Source: Holophagaceae bacterium (GTDB taxonomy: Bacteria; Acidobacteriota; Holophagae; Holophagales; Holophagaceae). Taken from it: DNA of 37,906 nucleotides. The stretch's first letter is position 1. The number at the start of each line of letters is the position of its first letter. The notes beneath the pieces were generated by a model. The model did not search any database and was not told where the DNA came from. It worked only from the letters and a program-made list of their open reading frames with translations. The stretch is from assembly GCA_003165415.1 (NCBI GenBank), contig PLUC01000051.1, positions 1-37,906 on the forward strand. The letters run 5' to 3'. A program made the translations under genes and the position numbers. Positions 10,457 through 19,852 of this stretch are shown piece by piece.

Positions 10457-12004
10457 CTAACCCTGCGGCTTCATGCAGCGGGCGGAAGGGGCGAGGGCCA
10501 GGCCGCCCTTGGCGGTGCAGCGCAGCTCGGACGGGAGCATCCGGCCCACGGCGTAGACCGCGTCCAGGGTCTCGTCCAGGGGCACCGGGTTCCGGTACCC
10601 GCCCAGCACCAGGTCCGCGCACAGGAAGGCGTTGGCGGCGGCGACGGCGTTGCGGGTGTGGCAGGGAATCTCCACCACCCCCTGCACCGGGTCGCAGACC
10701 AGGCCCATGGTGTTCTGGAAGGCCACGGCCGCGGCCTGGCAGGCCTGCGCCGCGGAGCCGCCCATGGCGTCCACCACCGCCGCCGCGGCCATGGCGCCGG
10801 CGGCGCCGATCTCCACCTGGCACCCGGCCACTTCCGCGGCGAAGGTGGCGCGGGTGGCCACGATGACGCCCACCGCGCCCGCGGCCAGCAGGGCCCGGGC
10901 GATGGTCGCCGGGTCCAGGCCGCGTTCCTCGGCCAGGGTCACCAGCGTTCCCGGCAGGGTGCCGGCGGCCCCGCCGGTGGGGGCGGCGCAGACCACGCCC
11001 ATGGCGCCGTTCACGTGCATCACCGCCATGGCCCGGGCCGCGGCCCGCAGGTGCGGCCCGCCCAGGGACAGGCGGCCCTGGGCCTCCGCCTGGAACACCG
11101 CGCCGGCGCTGGGCGCCAGCAACTGCATGCCCCGGAACTCCGGATCCAGGCCGTGGCGCACCGACTGGGCCATGACCTCGAAGCGGCGCAGCATCTCCGC
11201 CTCCACCTGCCGGGGCTCCAGGCCCAGCAGCCCCGCCTCGGACAGCAGCGCGAGCCCGCCCATGGAGACGCCCCGGGCTTCGGCCTGGGCCACCAGCTCG
11301 GCGCCGCTGTGGAACAGCATCGCGCCGGTCTGGACGAAATAGACCGGATCGGCCTGGAGCGCCCGCGCCACCCCGGGCAGGCCGCGCAGCCGCGCCAGCA
11401 GCTCCCCCGCGGGATCCGCCCGCCGCGCCAGCACCATGGCCTCGGAGCCCCGCCGCTGGACCGCCGGCGGGGAGAGCAGGGCCCCGTGCTTCTGGATCCC
11501 GGCCAGCACGGCGGGCAGGCCCTCCTCCGTCACCGTCACCGCTAGGTCGTAGCCGCAGCCGCTGAACAGCACGGGCCAGCCGTCCAGGCTGGTGACCTCG
11601 AAATCCCCTCCGCCGATGGAGCGGGCCAGCAGGTCCAGGCCGCGGCCATCCGCCGCCTGGGCCCGGATTTGCGCCAGGTTGGGGTGGTCGGCGCCGGGGA
11701 TGGGGCGCACTTCGAAGCGGAGCTCCAGGCCCGCGCCGGGAGCCCGCTCCAGGGCGCGGAAGAAGTCCTCCCCGGTCAGCGGGCGGCCCATGAGCCCTTG
11801 GGCGAATGCGCGGTCCGCGCCCTGCTGGGCGTAGGTGTGGGCGTAGGACCCGCCCGGATCGAAGGCGCACACCACCCGCGCCGGGGTGCCCCCCATCAGG
11901 GAGCGGACCACCGAGGCGATGTGGTAGGCGCCGGCGGTGTGGGAGCTGGAAGGCCCGCGCATGACCGGTCCCAGGACGTGGTTGAAGATGCTGATCTGTT
12001 TCAT
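10457..12004 (-). CDS. sdaA: L-serine ammonia-lyase (iron-sulfur dependent, single chain)
   Basis: MKQISIFNHVLGPVMRGPSSSHTAGAYHIASVVRSL... and C-terminal MGLVCDPVQGVVEIPCHTRNAVAAANAFLCADLVLGG. Confidence 0.92.
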   Translation of the reverse strand: MKQISIFNHVLGPVMRGPSSSHTAGAYHIASVVRSLMGGTPARVVCAFDPGGSYAHTYAQQGADRAFAQGLMGRPLTGEDFFRALERAPGAGLELRFEVRPIPGADHPNLAQIRAQAADGRGLDLLARSIGGGDFEVTSLDGWPVLFSGCGYDLAVTVTEEGLPAVLAGIQKHGALLSPPAVQRRGSEAMVLARRADPAGELLARLRGLPGVARALQADPVYFVQTGAMLFHSGAELVAQAEARGVSMGGLALLSEAGLLGLEPRQVEAEMLRRFEVMAQSVRHGLDPEFRGMQLLAPSAGAVFQAEAQGRLSLGGPHLRAAARAMAVMHVNGAMGVVCAAPTGGAAGTLPGTLVTLAEERGLDPATIARALLAAGAVGVIVATRATFAAEVAGCQVEIGAAGAMAAAAVVDAMGGSAAQACQAAAVAFQNTMGLVCDPVQGVVEIPCHTRNAVAAANAFLCADLVLGGYRNPVPLDETLDAVYAVGRMLPSELRCTAKGGLALAPSARCMKPQG

Positions 12005-12032
12005 CGCGGCCGCCAGGGAGATGGGTTTCTGA

Positions 12033-12045
12033 ATGATTGAATCAT
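12033..12045. promoter_or_regulatory. Perfect palindrome upstream of sdaA, candidate operator
   Basis: ATGATT-G-AATCAT, about 30 bp upstream of the sdaA start. Confidence 0.35.
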
Positions 12046-12122
12046 GCCAGCGCGATCCGGGACTTCGGCGGTCTTTTCCGCCGCCGCCCGGGAATTCGCC
12101 AGGCGTGCAGGATAGGTAGCGT

Positions 12123-13139
<1,017 letters not shown>

Positions 13140-13523
13140 TCCGGCTCCATGGATCCTGGCTGGATGGGCGGAGGGGGCGAGCCAACCAGCCAAAAATGAA
13201 TATTATTAAAAAAATAACTTAAAAAATTTGACGCAGGCCAAGTGATGACCATGCTAGCACGGATGGAGACAGCGTTGACAAGAAGATGAAGCAACAGATA
13301 TTGCCGTGGCCATGGAGATCGAGGTCTGGCGGGTCATTGGGGGGATCAGAATGATGGAACAAAATCCGTTATGAATGAGCGACAAAATACATATTATATA
13401 TTTTGACGGTGACACCCAAGCCGATCAGGGGTTATTTCCCGTGAGGTGAATGGCATATCGTTTGCCTTTAACTTCTGGGTTCCCCCATGCAGGCATACAG
13501 CCGCACGGCATCCAGGAGGTCTT

Positions 13524-14021
13524 ATGAGTCTATCTGGCGCCACCGGCGCGCTCCGCAGGATGGCCATCCTGGGCAACCACACCCCGCGCCATTGCGGCAC
13601 CGCCACCTTCACCGCGAATCTCCGGGCGGCCCTGACCGCCCGGTTCCCACGCTTGGAACGTTTCGTCCTGGCCATGAATGAATCGATGAAAAACCACGCC
13701 TATCCCGAATGCGTGCGGGTGCAGATCGCCCAGGAGGATCCCGTCTCCTACTGGAAAGCGGCCCAGACCCTGAACGCGCACGGCGCCGGGCTGCTGCGCG
13801 AGGTCCATGGCGTGCCCACGCGCAAGAGTTCCGGGCGCCGGGGCGGATGGTGGGATGCCGGCAAAACCGGCCTGGCCGCCCCGCCCTTGGAGACCCCCCG
13901 GGGCTGGCTGATGCTCTACCACGGCGTGCGCCGTACCGTGTCCGGCTGCATCTACCGCGTCGGCATCCGCAGGCTGCTGGAGTGGCTGGACGAGCATGGG
14001 GAGGAGCCGGATCACGAGTGA
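13524..14021 (+). pseudogene. Chimeric ORF: GT4 glycosyltransferase N-terminus joined to GH130-type glycosidase/phosphorylase fragment
   Basis: MAILGNHTPRHCGTATFTANLRAALTARFPRLERFVLAMNE... resembles GT4 N-termini; GGWWDAGKTGLAAPPLETPRGWLMLYHGVRRTVSGCIYRVGI resembles the GH130 core. Total only 166 aa; good RBS at 13524. Confidence 0.6.
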
Positions 14022-14044
14022 CCCGGCCCCGTCCGTTTATGGCT

Positions 14045-14800
14045 CTACTGGAGGAGGGTGAGGATGCCCTGGGCGGCGGTGTTCGCCTTGGACAAGGCGC
14101 TGATGCCGGACTGCTGCAGGATCTGGTATTTGGTGAGGTTCACCACCTCGTCGGCGATGTTGGCGTCCTGGATCTGGCTCAACTGGGCGGTCTGGTTCTG
14201 CATCTGGATGCCCAGCACGTTGGAGTAGGCCTGGAGCGACTCTTCGCCGGCGCCGATGGCGCCCCGGGCCGCGCCCAGGGAGGCGAGGGAAGCGCTGATG
14301 TTGAGCGCGGCCTGGGTCGCGCTGGTGATCAGGTTGCCGGCGAGGGCGGTGACGGCGTCCACGGACACGGTGAAGTTGCCGTAGGTGATGCCGATGCCCG
14401 TGGTGAAGCTGACCGTGGTGGTGCTGGTGAGGGCGTTGAAGGTGGTCAGGATGCTCTGGAACTCGGCGTCCAGCGCGGAGGTGTCGGCGCCCTGCCCCTG
14501 GGCTTCCTGGGCCAGTTCCGCCGCGCGGGTGAGCAGGTTGGTGGCCTCGTTGAGGGTGCCGTCCTGGGTCTGCAGGGTGGAGAGCATGTTGTTGGCGTTG
14601 GCCTGGCCCTGGACGTCGATCTGGGTGTCGGCGGTGAGGCCGTTGGCGATCACCAGGCCGGAGGCGTCGTCCGATGCCTGGTTGATGCGCTTGCCGGTGG
14701 TGAGGGCGGTGATGGTGTCCTTCAGTCCGGTGCCGGTGATGCCCAGCTGGTAGCTGGCACCCAGGGCTGCGACGTTGTTGAGAATGGAAGTAACAGCCAT
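14045..14800 (-). CDS. fliC: Flagellin (short, 251 aa)
   Basis: N-terminal LTTGKRINQASDDASGLVIANGL and C-terminal RGAIGAGEESLQAYSNVLGIQMQNQTAQLSQIQDANIADEVVNLTKYQILQQSGISALSKANTAAQGILTLLQ. Confidence 0.93.
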   Translation of the reverse strand: MAVTSILNNVAALGASYQLGITGTGLKDTITALTTGKRINQASDDASGLVIANGLTADTQIDVQGQANANNMLSTLQTQDGTLNEATNLLTRAAELAQEAQGQGADTSALDAEFQSILTTFNALTSTTTVSFTTGIGITYGNFTVSVDAVTALAGNLITSATQAALNISASLASLGAARGAIGAGEESLQAYSNVLGIQMQNQTAQLSQIQDANIADEVVNLTKYQILQQSGISALSKANTAAQGILTLLQ

Positions 14801-14924
14801 GGCGTTCTCCTGATGCGGCGGACCGTTTCAGCGGTGGCGGATGAGGGGTGGGGGATCCTTGCGTTTCCCGGGATAGGCGATCTGGGCAACAAAACCTTGA
14901 AGCACGTGTGCTTGGATTGGAAAA

Positions 14925-14939
14925 GCAACCATGGTGCCA
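14925..14939 (-). promoter_or_regulatory. Sigma54 (-24/-12) promoter for flagellin
   Basis: Minus strand reads T-TGGCAC-CATGG-TTGC-TTTT, an exact TGGCAC-N5-TTGC, about 125 bp upstream of the flagellin ATG. Confidence 0.7.
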
Positions 14940-15083
14940 AGATTTCGCACGGGTCGGCCAAAGGTCCCCGCGCCGCGGCGGGCAGCGCCAGAACCCCTCA
15001 AACCGTCAGGCGGCGCCTGCCTTTCCCGGAAACACGCACAGGCCCGGGCATGGGCCGAAATTGCCTATCCCAGCCAAGGCCGG

Positions 15084-15764
15084 TCACCCCAAGGGCGCGG
15101 CGGTCACGAGGTACAGCGGCCGGGTGCTGCTGGACAGGTGGCTCTGGCTATGGGCCAGGGTCCTGACCTGGAGGTTGCCGCTCGAGAGGATCGCCAGCGG
15201 ATCCTCGGGCAGGGCATCCTTCCAGGCGAACGCCACATCCTCATCCCGGTGGGCCAGTTCCAGGATCAGGGTGGGGACCCGGGCCAGCAGCTCGGCCAGC
15301 AGGCGTCGAACATGATCAATGCCGTTGCGCAGGTTGATGTGATGCAGCACGCTCAGAATCAGCGCGACATCATAGGTTCCCGGCAGGATGGCGCATACCG
15401 TGTCGAGATCCAGGGGTGCGGTCCTGAACACGGCGGGAAGGCCGTTGAGCCGTTGGCAGGCCAGGGCCATGGCGGTGTTTTCCGGATTGATGTCGAACCC
15501 GGTGACGCTGGCGCCGCGATCCGCGAAGAAGAACGGGAAATAGCCCAGGGAGGAACCGAAGTCGATGAGCCGGAAGCCCCTTCCCAGGGGCGCCAGCGCG
15601 GCCTCGATGGCCAGGGCGCGATCCCGGCAGGGGCGCAGCGGCTCATCCAGGCCGATGATGCCGTACAGCGGCTGGTAGTGCTCGACCCGGGAATAGCACT
15701 GGTGGATGAGTTCCGGGGTGGCCGCGACGGGCGCGTCCTCCACCCGGCCCACCGGGAGGGTCAT
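15084..15764 (-). CDS. Class I SAM-dependent methyltransferase (WbdD-N-terminal-like), coupled to fliS
   Basis: RLIDFGSSLGYFPFFFADRGASVTGFDINPENTAMALACQRL motif I, YDVALILSVLHHI; start overlaps the fliS stop (ATGA). Confidence 0.85.
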   Translation of the reverse strand: MTLPVGRVEDAPVAATPELIHQCYSRVEHYQPLYGIIGLDEPLRPCRDRALAIEAALAPLGRGFRLIDFGSSLGYFPFFFADRGASVTGFDINPENTAMALACQRLNGLPAVFRTAPLDLDTVCAILPGTYDVALILSVLHHINLRNGIDHVRRLLAELLARVPTLILELAHRDEDVAFAWKDALPEDPLAILSSGNLQVRTLAHSQSHLSSSTRPLYLVTAAPLG

Positions 15765-16189
15765 CCGACCATCTCTTCCGTGGACAGCCGGGCGTCGGCC
15801 CGGGTCTGCAGGTTGCGGATGCACAGGCAGAACTGCCGGCGCAGGTCGTCCATCTGGCGGATGACCGTCTCGATCTGTTCGGGCCGGTTCTTCCGGCTGC
15901 CCTCGAACATCTCCTTGATCCACCAGATGTAGATCCCGTGCAGCCGGTCCACCACGTTCCGGTCCGCTTCCGGGTTGAGCATGCCCAGGAGGTGATTCAT
16001 GATCTTGGCGGCCCGGTTCAGCAGGCGGGCCTTTTCCATATTGTCTTTGCGCCGGATCGCGGTCGCGGCCTGCCCCAGGAACCTTTCGGCCCCTTCCAGC
16101 AGCATGGCTGCCAGTTCCTCGGCACTGGCGGCATCGATGCGCTGTGCGAGGTAGGCACCCGTCTGTTTTGCGGCATAGGGGTTTTGCAT
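15761..16189 (-). CDS. fliS: Flagellar export chaperone FliS
   Basis: MQNPYAAKQTGAYLAQRIDAASAEELAAMLLEGAERFLGQAATAIRRKDNMEKARLLNRAAKIMNHLLGMLN; GGAG RBS before ATG 16189. Confidence 0.85.
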   Translation of the reverse strand: MQNPYAAKQTGAYLAQRIDAASAEELAAMLLEGAERFLGQAATAIRRKDNMEKARLLNRAAKIMNHLLGMLNPEADRNVVDRLHGIYIWWIKEMFEGSRKNRPEQIETVIRQMDDLRRQFCLCIRNLQTRADARLSTEEMVG

Positions 16190-16210
16190 GGGCTTCTCCG
16201 TCACTAGGTC

Positions 16211-16218
16211 TTATCGGC
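16211..16218 (-). promoter_or_regulatory. Sigma28 (FliA) -10 element candidate for fliS operon
   Basis: Minus strand GCCGATAA exactly matches the FliA -10; the -35 region (TTAT at the N15 spacing) is poor. Confidence 0.4.
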
Positions 16219-16537
16219 CCGATCCGGTTCAGGATAAGCCCCGAAAATTTTTCTAGGGGGGCAAAGGTCACTTAGACCTTTTTTCAATAAGATTTTCATT
16301 TAAACGATTCGTTCCCCCAACCAGGGTGAAACCGCCCGCCAGGGCAGTGATTGGAGGGTGGTGAATGCCTGGGGCGCAGACCGGCGCCCACCATGGCCTT
16401 CGCGGAGGCTCCCAATGGACGCGGTCAGGGGATTACAAGATCGGGGCAGGGGGTGGGCCCGGGATGGTGCGGGTCAAGGCCCGGTGGAGGTGCCGGGCCC
16501 GTTGGTGTTGCTCCAGACCTCCGCGCTGGCCAGGTCA

Positions 16538-16858
16538 TCAAGCATCAGGACCTTTGCCTAAATGATGAGAACGTTTCTCGCTAGGCATCGGTCTGCCCGG
16601 GGCGATCTTCTTCCCACCAACCTCCCCCTGGTCACCCAGTTCCTCGTGCTTGGGTTCGTCCCCTGATGCGCACACCGAGCTAAGGGCTATTCCCACTTCC
16701 TTGGCCTTGCGCTTGAGCTTGTCGGTCAGATCCTCGAGTTCCGCCCGGAGATCCGGACCGCTCTTGGGCGTGACCAGGGCCACCACCACCGCCCCCACGG
16801 CCGCACCTAGCAGGAAGAGAAGAAGGTTCTTCCCCAATGCTCCGTTCTCTTCACTCAT
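16538..16858 (-). CDS. YtxH-like membrane-anchored small protein
   Basis: NLLLFLLGAAVGAVVVALVTPKSGPDLRAELEDLTDKLKRKAKEVG. Confidence 0.7.
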   Translation of the reverse strand: MSEENGALGKNLLLFLLGAAVGAVVVALVTPKSGPDLRAELEDLTDKLKRKAKEVGIALSSVCASGDEPKHEELGDQGEVGGKKIAPGRPMPSEKRSHHLGKGPDA

Positions 16859-16951
16859 CGGAAACCTCCTTCGGCGCGGTAATATTTAGGATCCGCAGGT
16901 CAATTACCGGGCAATTTTTGCGGCTGTCAATAGTTAAGATCCGGACAAGCC

Positions 16952-17197
16952 ATGATCAAGCACTTGGAGGATGTCCTCCGGCACCTGGCCTCCGGGAACC
17001 AGGTCCCACCCGGCTCATGCTGCGCCTGCCTGCAGTACGTGGACACTCGGAGGCACCTCCCCAACTGCATCATCCACCTGGCCTTGATCGAGATTGAGGA
17101 GTGGAGGGAATTAGGTGGGAAAACCCTGGGAATAAATGGTAACAGTTTCAATCTGTTGGGAGCCATGCTCAGCGCCGCCTTGGGGGCCAGCTACTGA
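16952..17197 (+). CDS. Small hypothetical protein (uncertain)
   Basis: 81-aa ORF with Cys cluster PPGSCCACLQYVDTRRHLPNC; no family recognised and weak translation signals. Confidence 0.25.
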   Translation: MIKHLEDVLRHLASGNQVPPGSCCACLQYVDTRRHLPNCIIHLALIEIEEWRELGGKTLGINGNSFNLLGAMLSAALGASY

Positions 17198-17204
17198 TCA
17201 GGAT

Positions 17205-17292
17205 TGGCGGAAGGTAAGGGATTCGAACCCTTGGAGGGTTTCCCCTCGACAGTTTTCAAGACTGTTCGCATAAACCACTCGCGCAACCTTCC
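17205..17292 (-). tRNA. tRNA-Ser(TGA)
   Basis: Acceptor GGAAGGT/ACCTTCC, anticodon stem-loop ACAGT-CTTGAAA-ACTGT, long variable arm CGAGGGGAAACCCTC, T-loop GGTTCGAATCC, encoded CCA. Confidence 0.95.
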
Positions 17293-17416
17293 AGGCCAAA
17301 ATGATGCCACGCCCTGCCCGGATCGTCCATTTGGGCCTCGGGTTGCAAGTCGGTTACAAAAGTCCAGTTCCTCGCCTTTGATATGGCCTTATTGAAAGCA
17401 GCCCAAGCTGTTGGTT

Positions 17417-19819
17417 TCACAATCCCAGACTGTTCCCCACCAACTCCAGGTGCCGCTGCAGTTCCGCCATGCTGAAGGGCTTGGACAGCAGGGACACCCG
17501 CGAATGCCCCTCGATCAGCGCCAGCACGGCCTGATCGGCCCGGCCGGTGGCCAGGATGACCGGCATCTCCGGGCGCAGGCTCCGCAGGCGCGGCAGGGTG
17601 CCGGCACCGCCCAGGCCCGGCATGTTCACGTCCATGATGACCACGTCCGGGTGGCAGGCCTCCAGCCGCTCCAGGGCCTCCTCGCCGCTGAGCGCCGAGA
17701 TGACCTGGTGGCCCAGGCAGCCCAGGACCTCCTCCATGGAACTCCGGATCAGCTCGTCGTCGTCCACCAGGAGCACGGTCAAGGCCCTGGGCGGCGCCGC
17801 CGGGGCGGCCGCCGGCGCTTCGGACGCCTGGGCCGAGGGGACGCATACCGGGAAGCGCAGCTTCACCCGGGTGCCCCGTCCGGGTTCGCTCTCGATCTCC
17901 ATCTCCCCCTGGTGGGCCTTCACGGCGCTGTAGACCAGGGACAGGCCGAGCCCGGTGCCCTTGCCCTGGGTCTTGGTGGTGAAGAAAGGGTCCAGGGCCC
18001 GGGAGCGCACTTCCTCGGTCATGCCGCAGCCGGTGTCCTCCACCTGGACCTCGATCCGGTCCAGGTCCAGGTTCAGGGTCCGGAGGATGAGGGTGCCGTT
18101 GTCGGGCATGGCGTCCACGGCGTTGACGCAGAGGTTCATGAGGCAGTGGGAGAGGGCGTTGGCGTCTCCGCGGATGGGCCGCAGCCCGGGTTCCAGGTCC
18201 AGCACCAGCCTGACCCTGGACAGGGTGGTGTGCTCCAGGAGGCCGACCTCGTCCCGGAGCAGGGCGTTGAAGTCCAGCTGGCTCGTCTCGGCGGGGCTCT
18301 GGCGGGCGAAGCTGAGCAGGCTCCGGACCATCTTGCCGCCCCGGACGGCGGCCTGGGCGATGGTGGCGAAGGCGCTGCGGGCGGGGCTGTCCGCCGGCTG
18401 GGACTCCAGGTTGGCCGAAGCCAGGGCCAGGATGGCCCCCAGCACATTGTTCATGTCGTGGGCGACCCCGCCCGCCAGGGTGCCCAGGCTTTCCATCTTC
18501 TGGGCCTGCATGAGCTGGGCCTGGAGCTGGACCTGCTCGCTTTCGGCCTGCTTGCGCTCGGTGATGATGAACTCGATCCCGTCCCAGCAGATGCTGCCGT
18601 CCTCCAGGCGCTTGGGGGTGGAGACGAAGGACGACCAGCGGATCTGGCCGGAGGGCCCCTTGATCCGGGTCTCGGCCTTGAAGGTGGACAAGGTGCGGAT
18701 CGCTTCGGATTCCTTTTCCAGCAAGGCGTCGATGTCATCTTCATGGATCCGGTCATAGATCAGACGGGCGTCGGCCATGGCGGCCGCGGCCGGCACCCCG
18801 TACAACTCTTCCACCGAATCGCTCAGGAAGGTGAATTTCCGGTTGCCCGCCCGGTCGACGATGATCTGGTAGAACATCCCGTTGACGAAATTGTGGCTGA
18901 TGGACTGGATGCGCACCTGGGAGGCGCTCAGCTCCCGGGTGCGCTGGCGCACGTTGCGCCGGAGCGTCCAGACCCAGAGCAGGAGCAGGCAGAGCACCCC
19001 GGCGGAACCCGCCGCGACCTTGGCCGCGATGGTGAGTTCCTTCCGGGTGATGAGGGGCGCGCCGTACCAGCGCCGCTCGATGTCCCGGTAGTCGCGCTGG
19101 GAGATGGCGTCGAAGCCGCCCTGGACCGCAGCCAGCAGGGCGGTGTCGCCCTTGCGCACCGCCCGGTGCAGTTCGCCGCTGTACAGCGGCTCGGTGGCCC
19201 GGAACTGGTCCTGGATGCCCATCTTGATCAGGTAATACAGCGCCGGGGGCCGGTCGATGGTGAAGACCTTGAGCCGGCCGTCCCGGGCGGCCGCCACGAT
19301 GTCCTGGTAATTATTGAAAAATTTGAAGTTCGTTACCCCGTTGGCCTCCAGGATGGGGATCGAGTTGTCCCCCCGCTTGGCGCCGACGATGAAGCCGGCC
19401 AGATCCCCGGGGCCCCGGATGCCCGCCAGTTCCGTGCTGAAGAAGATGGGGACGTCGATGCGGGCGTAGGGCGGGCCGAAATCATAGAGGGCCCGGCGCT
19501 GTTCGCTGGCGAAGATGGTGTCGATGACGTCATACTCGCCCGCAGCCATGCGCTGCTGGGCCTGGTCCCAGTCCATGCCGTCGAGCCGGACTTTGATGCC
19601 GGTCTTCTTCTCCCAGAGCGCCCACTGGTCCACCAGGATGCCCTGGAGCCTCCCATCGGGCGCCCGGAAGGTGTAGGGCGGGTAGACATCGTCCAGCACC
19701 ACCCGGATGGACGCCCTCGGGACCTGCGCCTGCGGGGCGCTTCCGAAGGCGCCGAGGGTGCACAAGACAAGAACAAAGGCCAGCACGAGGCTGGCGGAGG
19801 GAAGGCGGGTTGGTGACAC
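17417..19819 (-). CDS. Hybrid histidine kinase: periplasmic SBP_bac_3 sensor, PAS, HisKA, HATPase, REC
   Basis: ASIRVVLDDVYPPYTFRAPDGRLQGILVDQWALWEKKTG..., GGVAHDMNNVLGAILALA, DTGCGMTEEVRSRALDPFFTTKTQGKGTGLGLSLVYSAVKAHQG, VLLVDDDELIRSSMEEVL...VVIMDVNMPGLGG. Confidence 0.93.
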   Translation of the reverse strand: MSPTRLPSASLVLAFVLVLCTLGAFGSAPQAQVPRASIRVVLDDVYPPYTFRAPDGRLQGILVDQWALWEKKTGIKVRLDGMDWDQAQQRMAAGEYDVIDTIFASEQRRALYDFGPPYARIDVPIFFSTELAGIRGPGDLAGFIVGAKRGDNSIPILEANGVTNFKFFNNYQDIVAAARDGRLKVFTIDRPPALYYLIKMGIQDQFRATEPLYSGELHRAVRKGDTALLAAVQGGFDAISQRDYRDIERRWYGAPLITRKELTIAAKVAAGSAGVLCLLLLWVWTLRRNVRQRTRELSASQVRIQSISHNFVNGMFYQIIVDRAGNRKFTFLSDSVEELYGVPAAAAMADARLIYDRIHEDDIDALLEKESEAIRTLSTFKAETRIKGPSGQIRWSSFVSTPKRLEDGSICWDGIEFIITERKQAESEQVQLQAQLMQAQKMESLGTLAGGVAHDMNNVLGAILALASANLESQPADSPARSAFATIAQAAVRGGKMVRSLLSFARQSPAETSQLDFNALLRDEVGLLEHTTLSRVRLVLDLEPGLRPIRGDANALSHCLMNLCVNAVDAMPDNGTLILRTLNLDLDRIEVQVEDTGCGMTEEVRSRALDPFFTTKTQGKGTGLGLSLVYSAVKAHQGEMEIESEPGRGTRVKLRFPVCVPSAQASEAPAAAPAAPPRALTVLLVDDDELIRSSMEEVLGCLGHQVISALSGEEALERLEACHPDVVIMDVNMPGLGGAGTLPRLRSLRPEMPVILATGRADQAVLALIEGHSRVSLLSKPFSMAELQRHLELVGNSLGL

Positions 19820-19852
19820 CTTGAGAAGTGTACTTGATTTTGGGACCAGGAA

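Noticed and set aside
10206-11870. 554-aa minus ORF over sdaA
   Set aside because: Shifted frame of the sdaA region with no recognisable domain.
12046-12122. Sigma54 promoter upstream of sdaA
   Set aside because: TGGC-like strings (e.g. CTGGCATGATTCAATC, CTGGCGAATTCCC) lack a TTGC at the correct spacing.
17411-19816. 801-aa plus-strand ORF spanning the whole hybrid kinase
   Set aside because: Exact antisense of a convincing kinase; long antisense ORFs are common in high-GC DNA and the translation matches no family.
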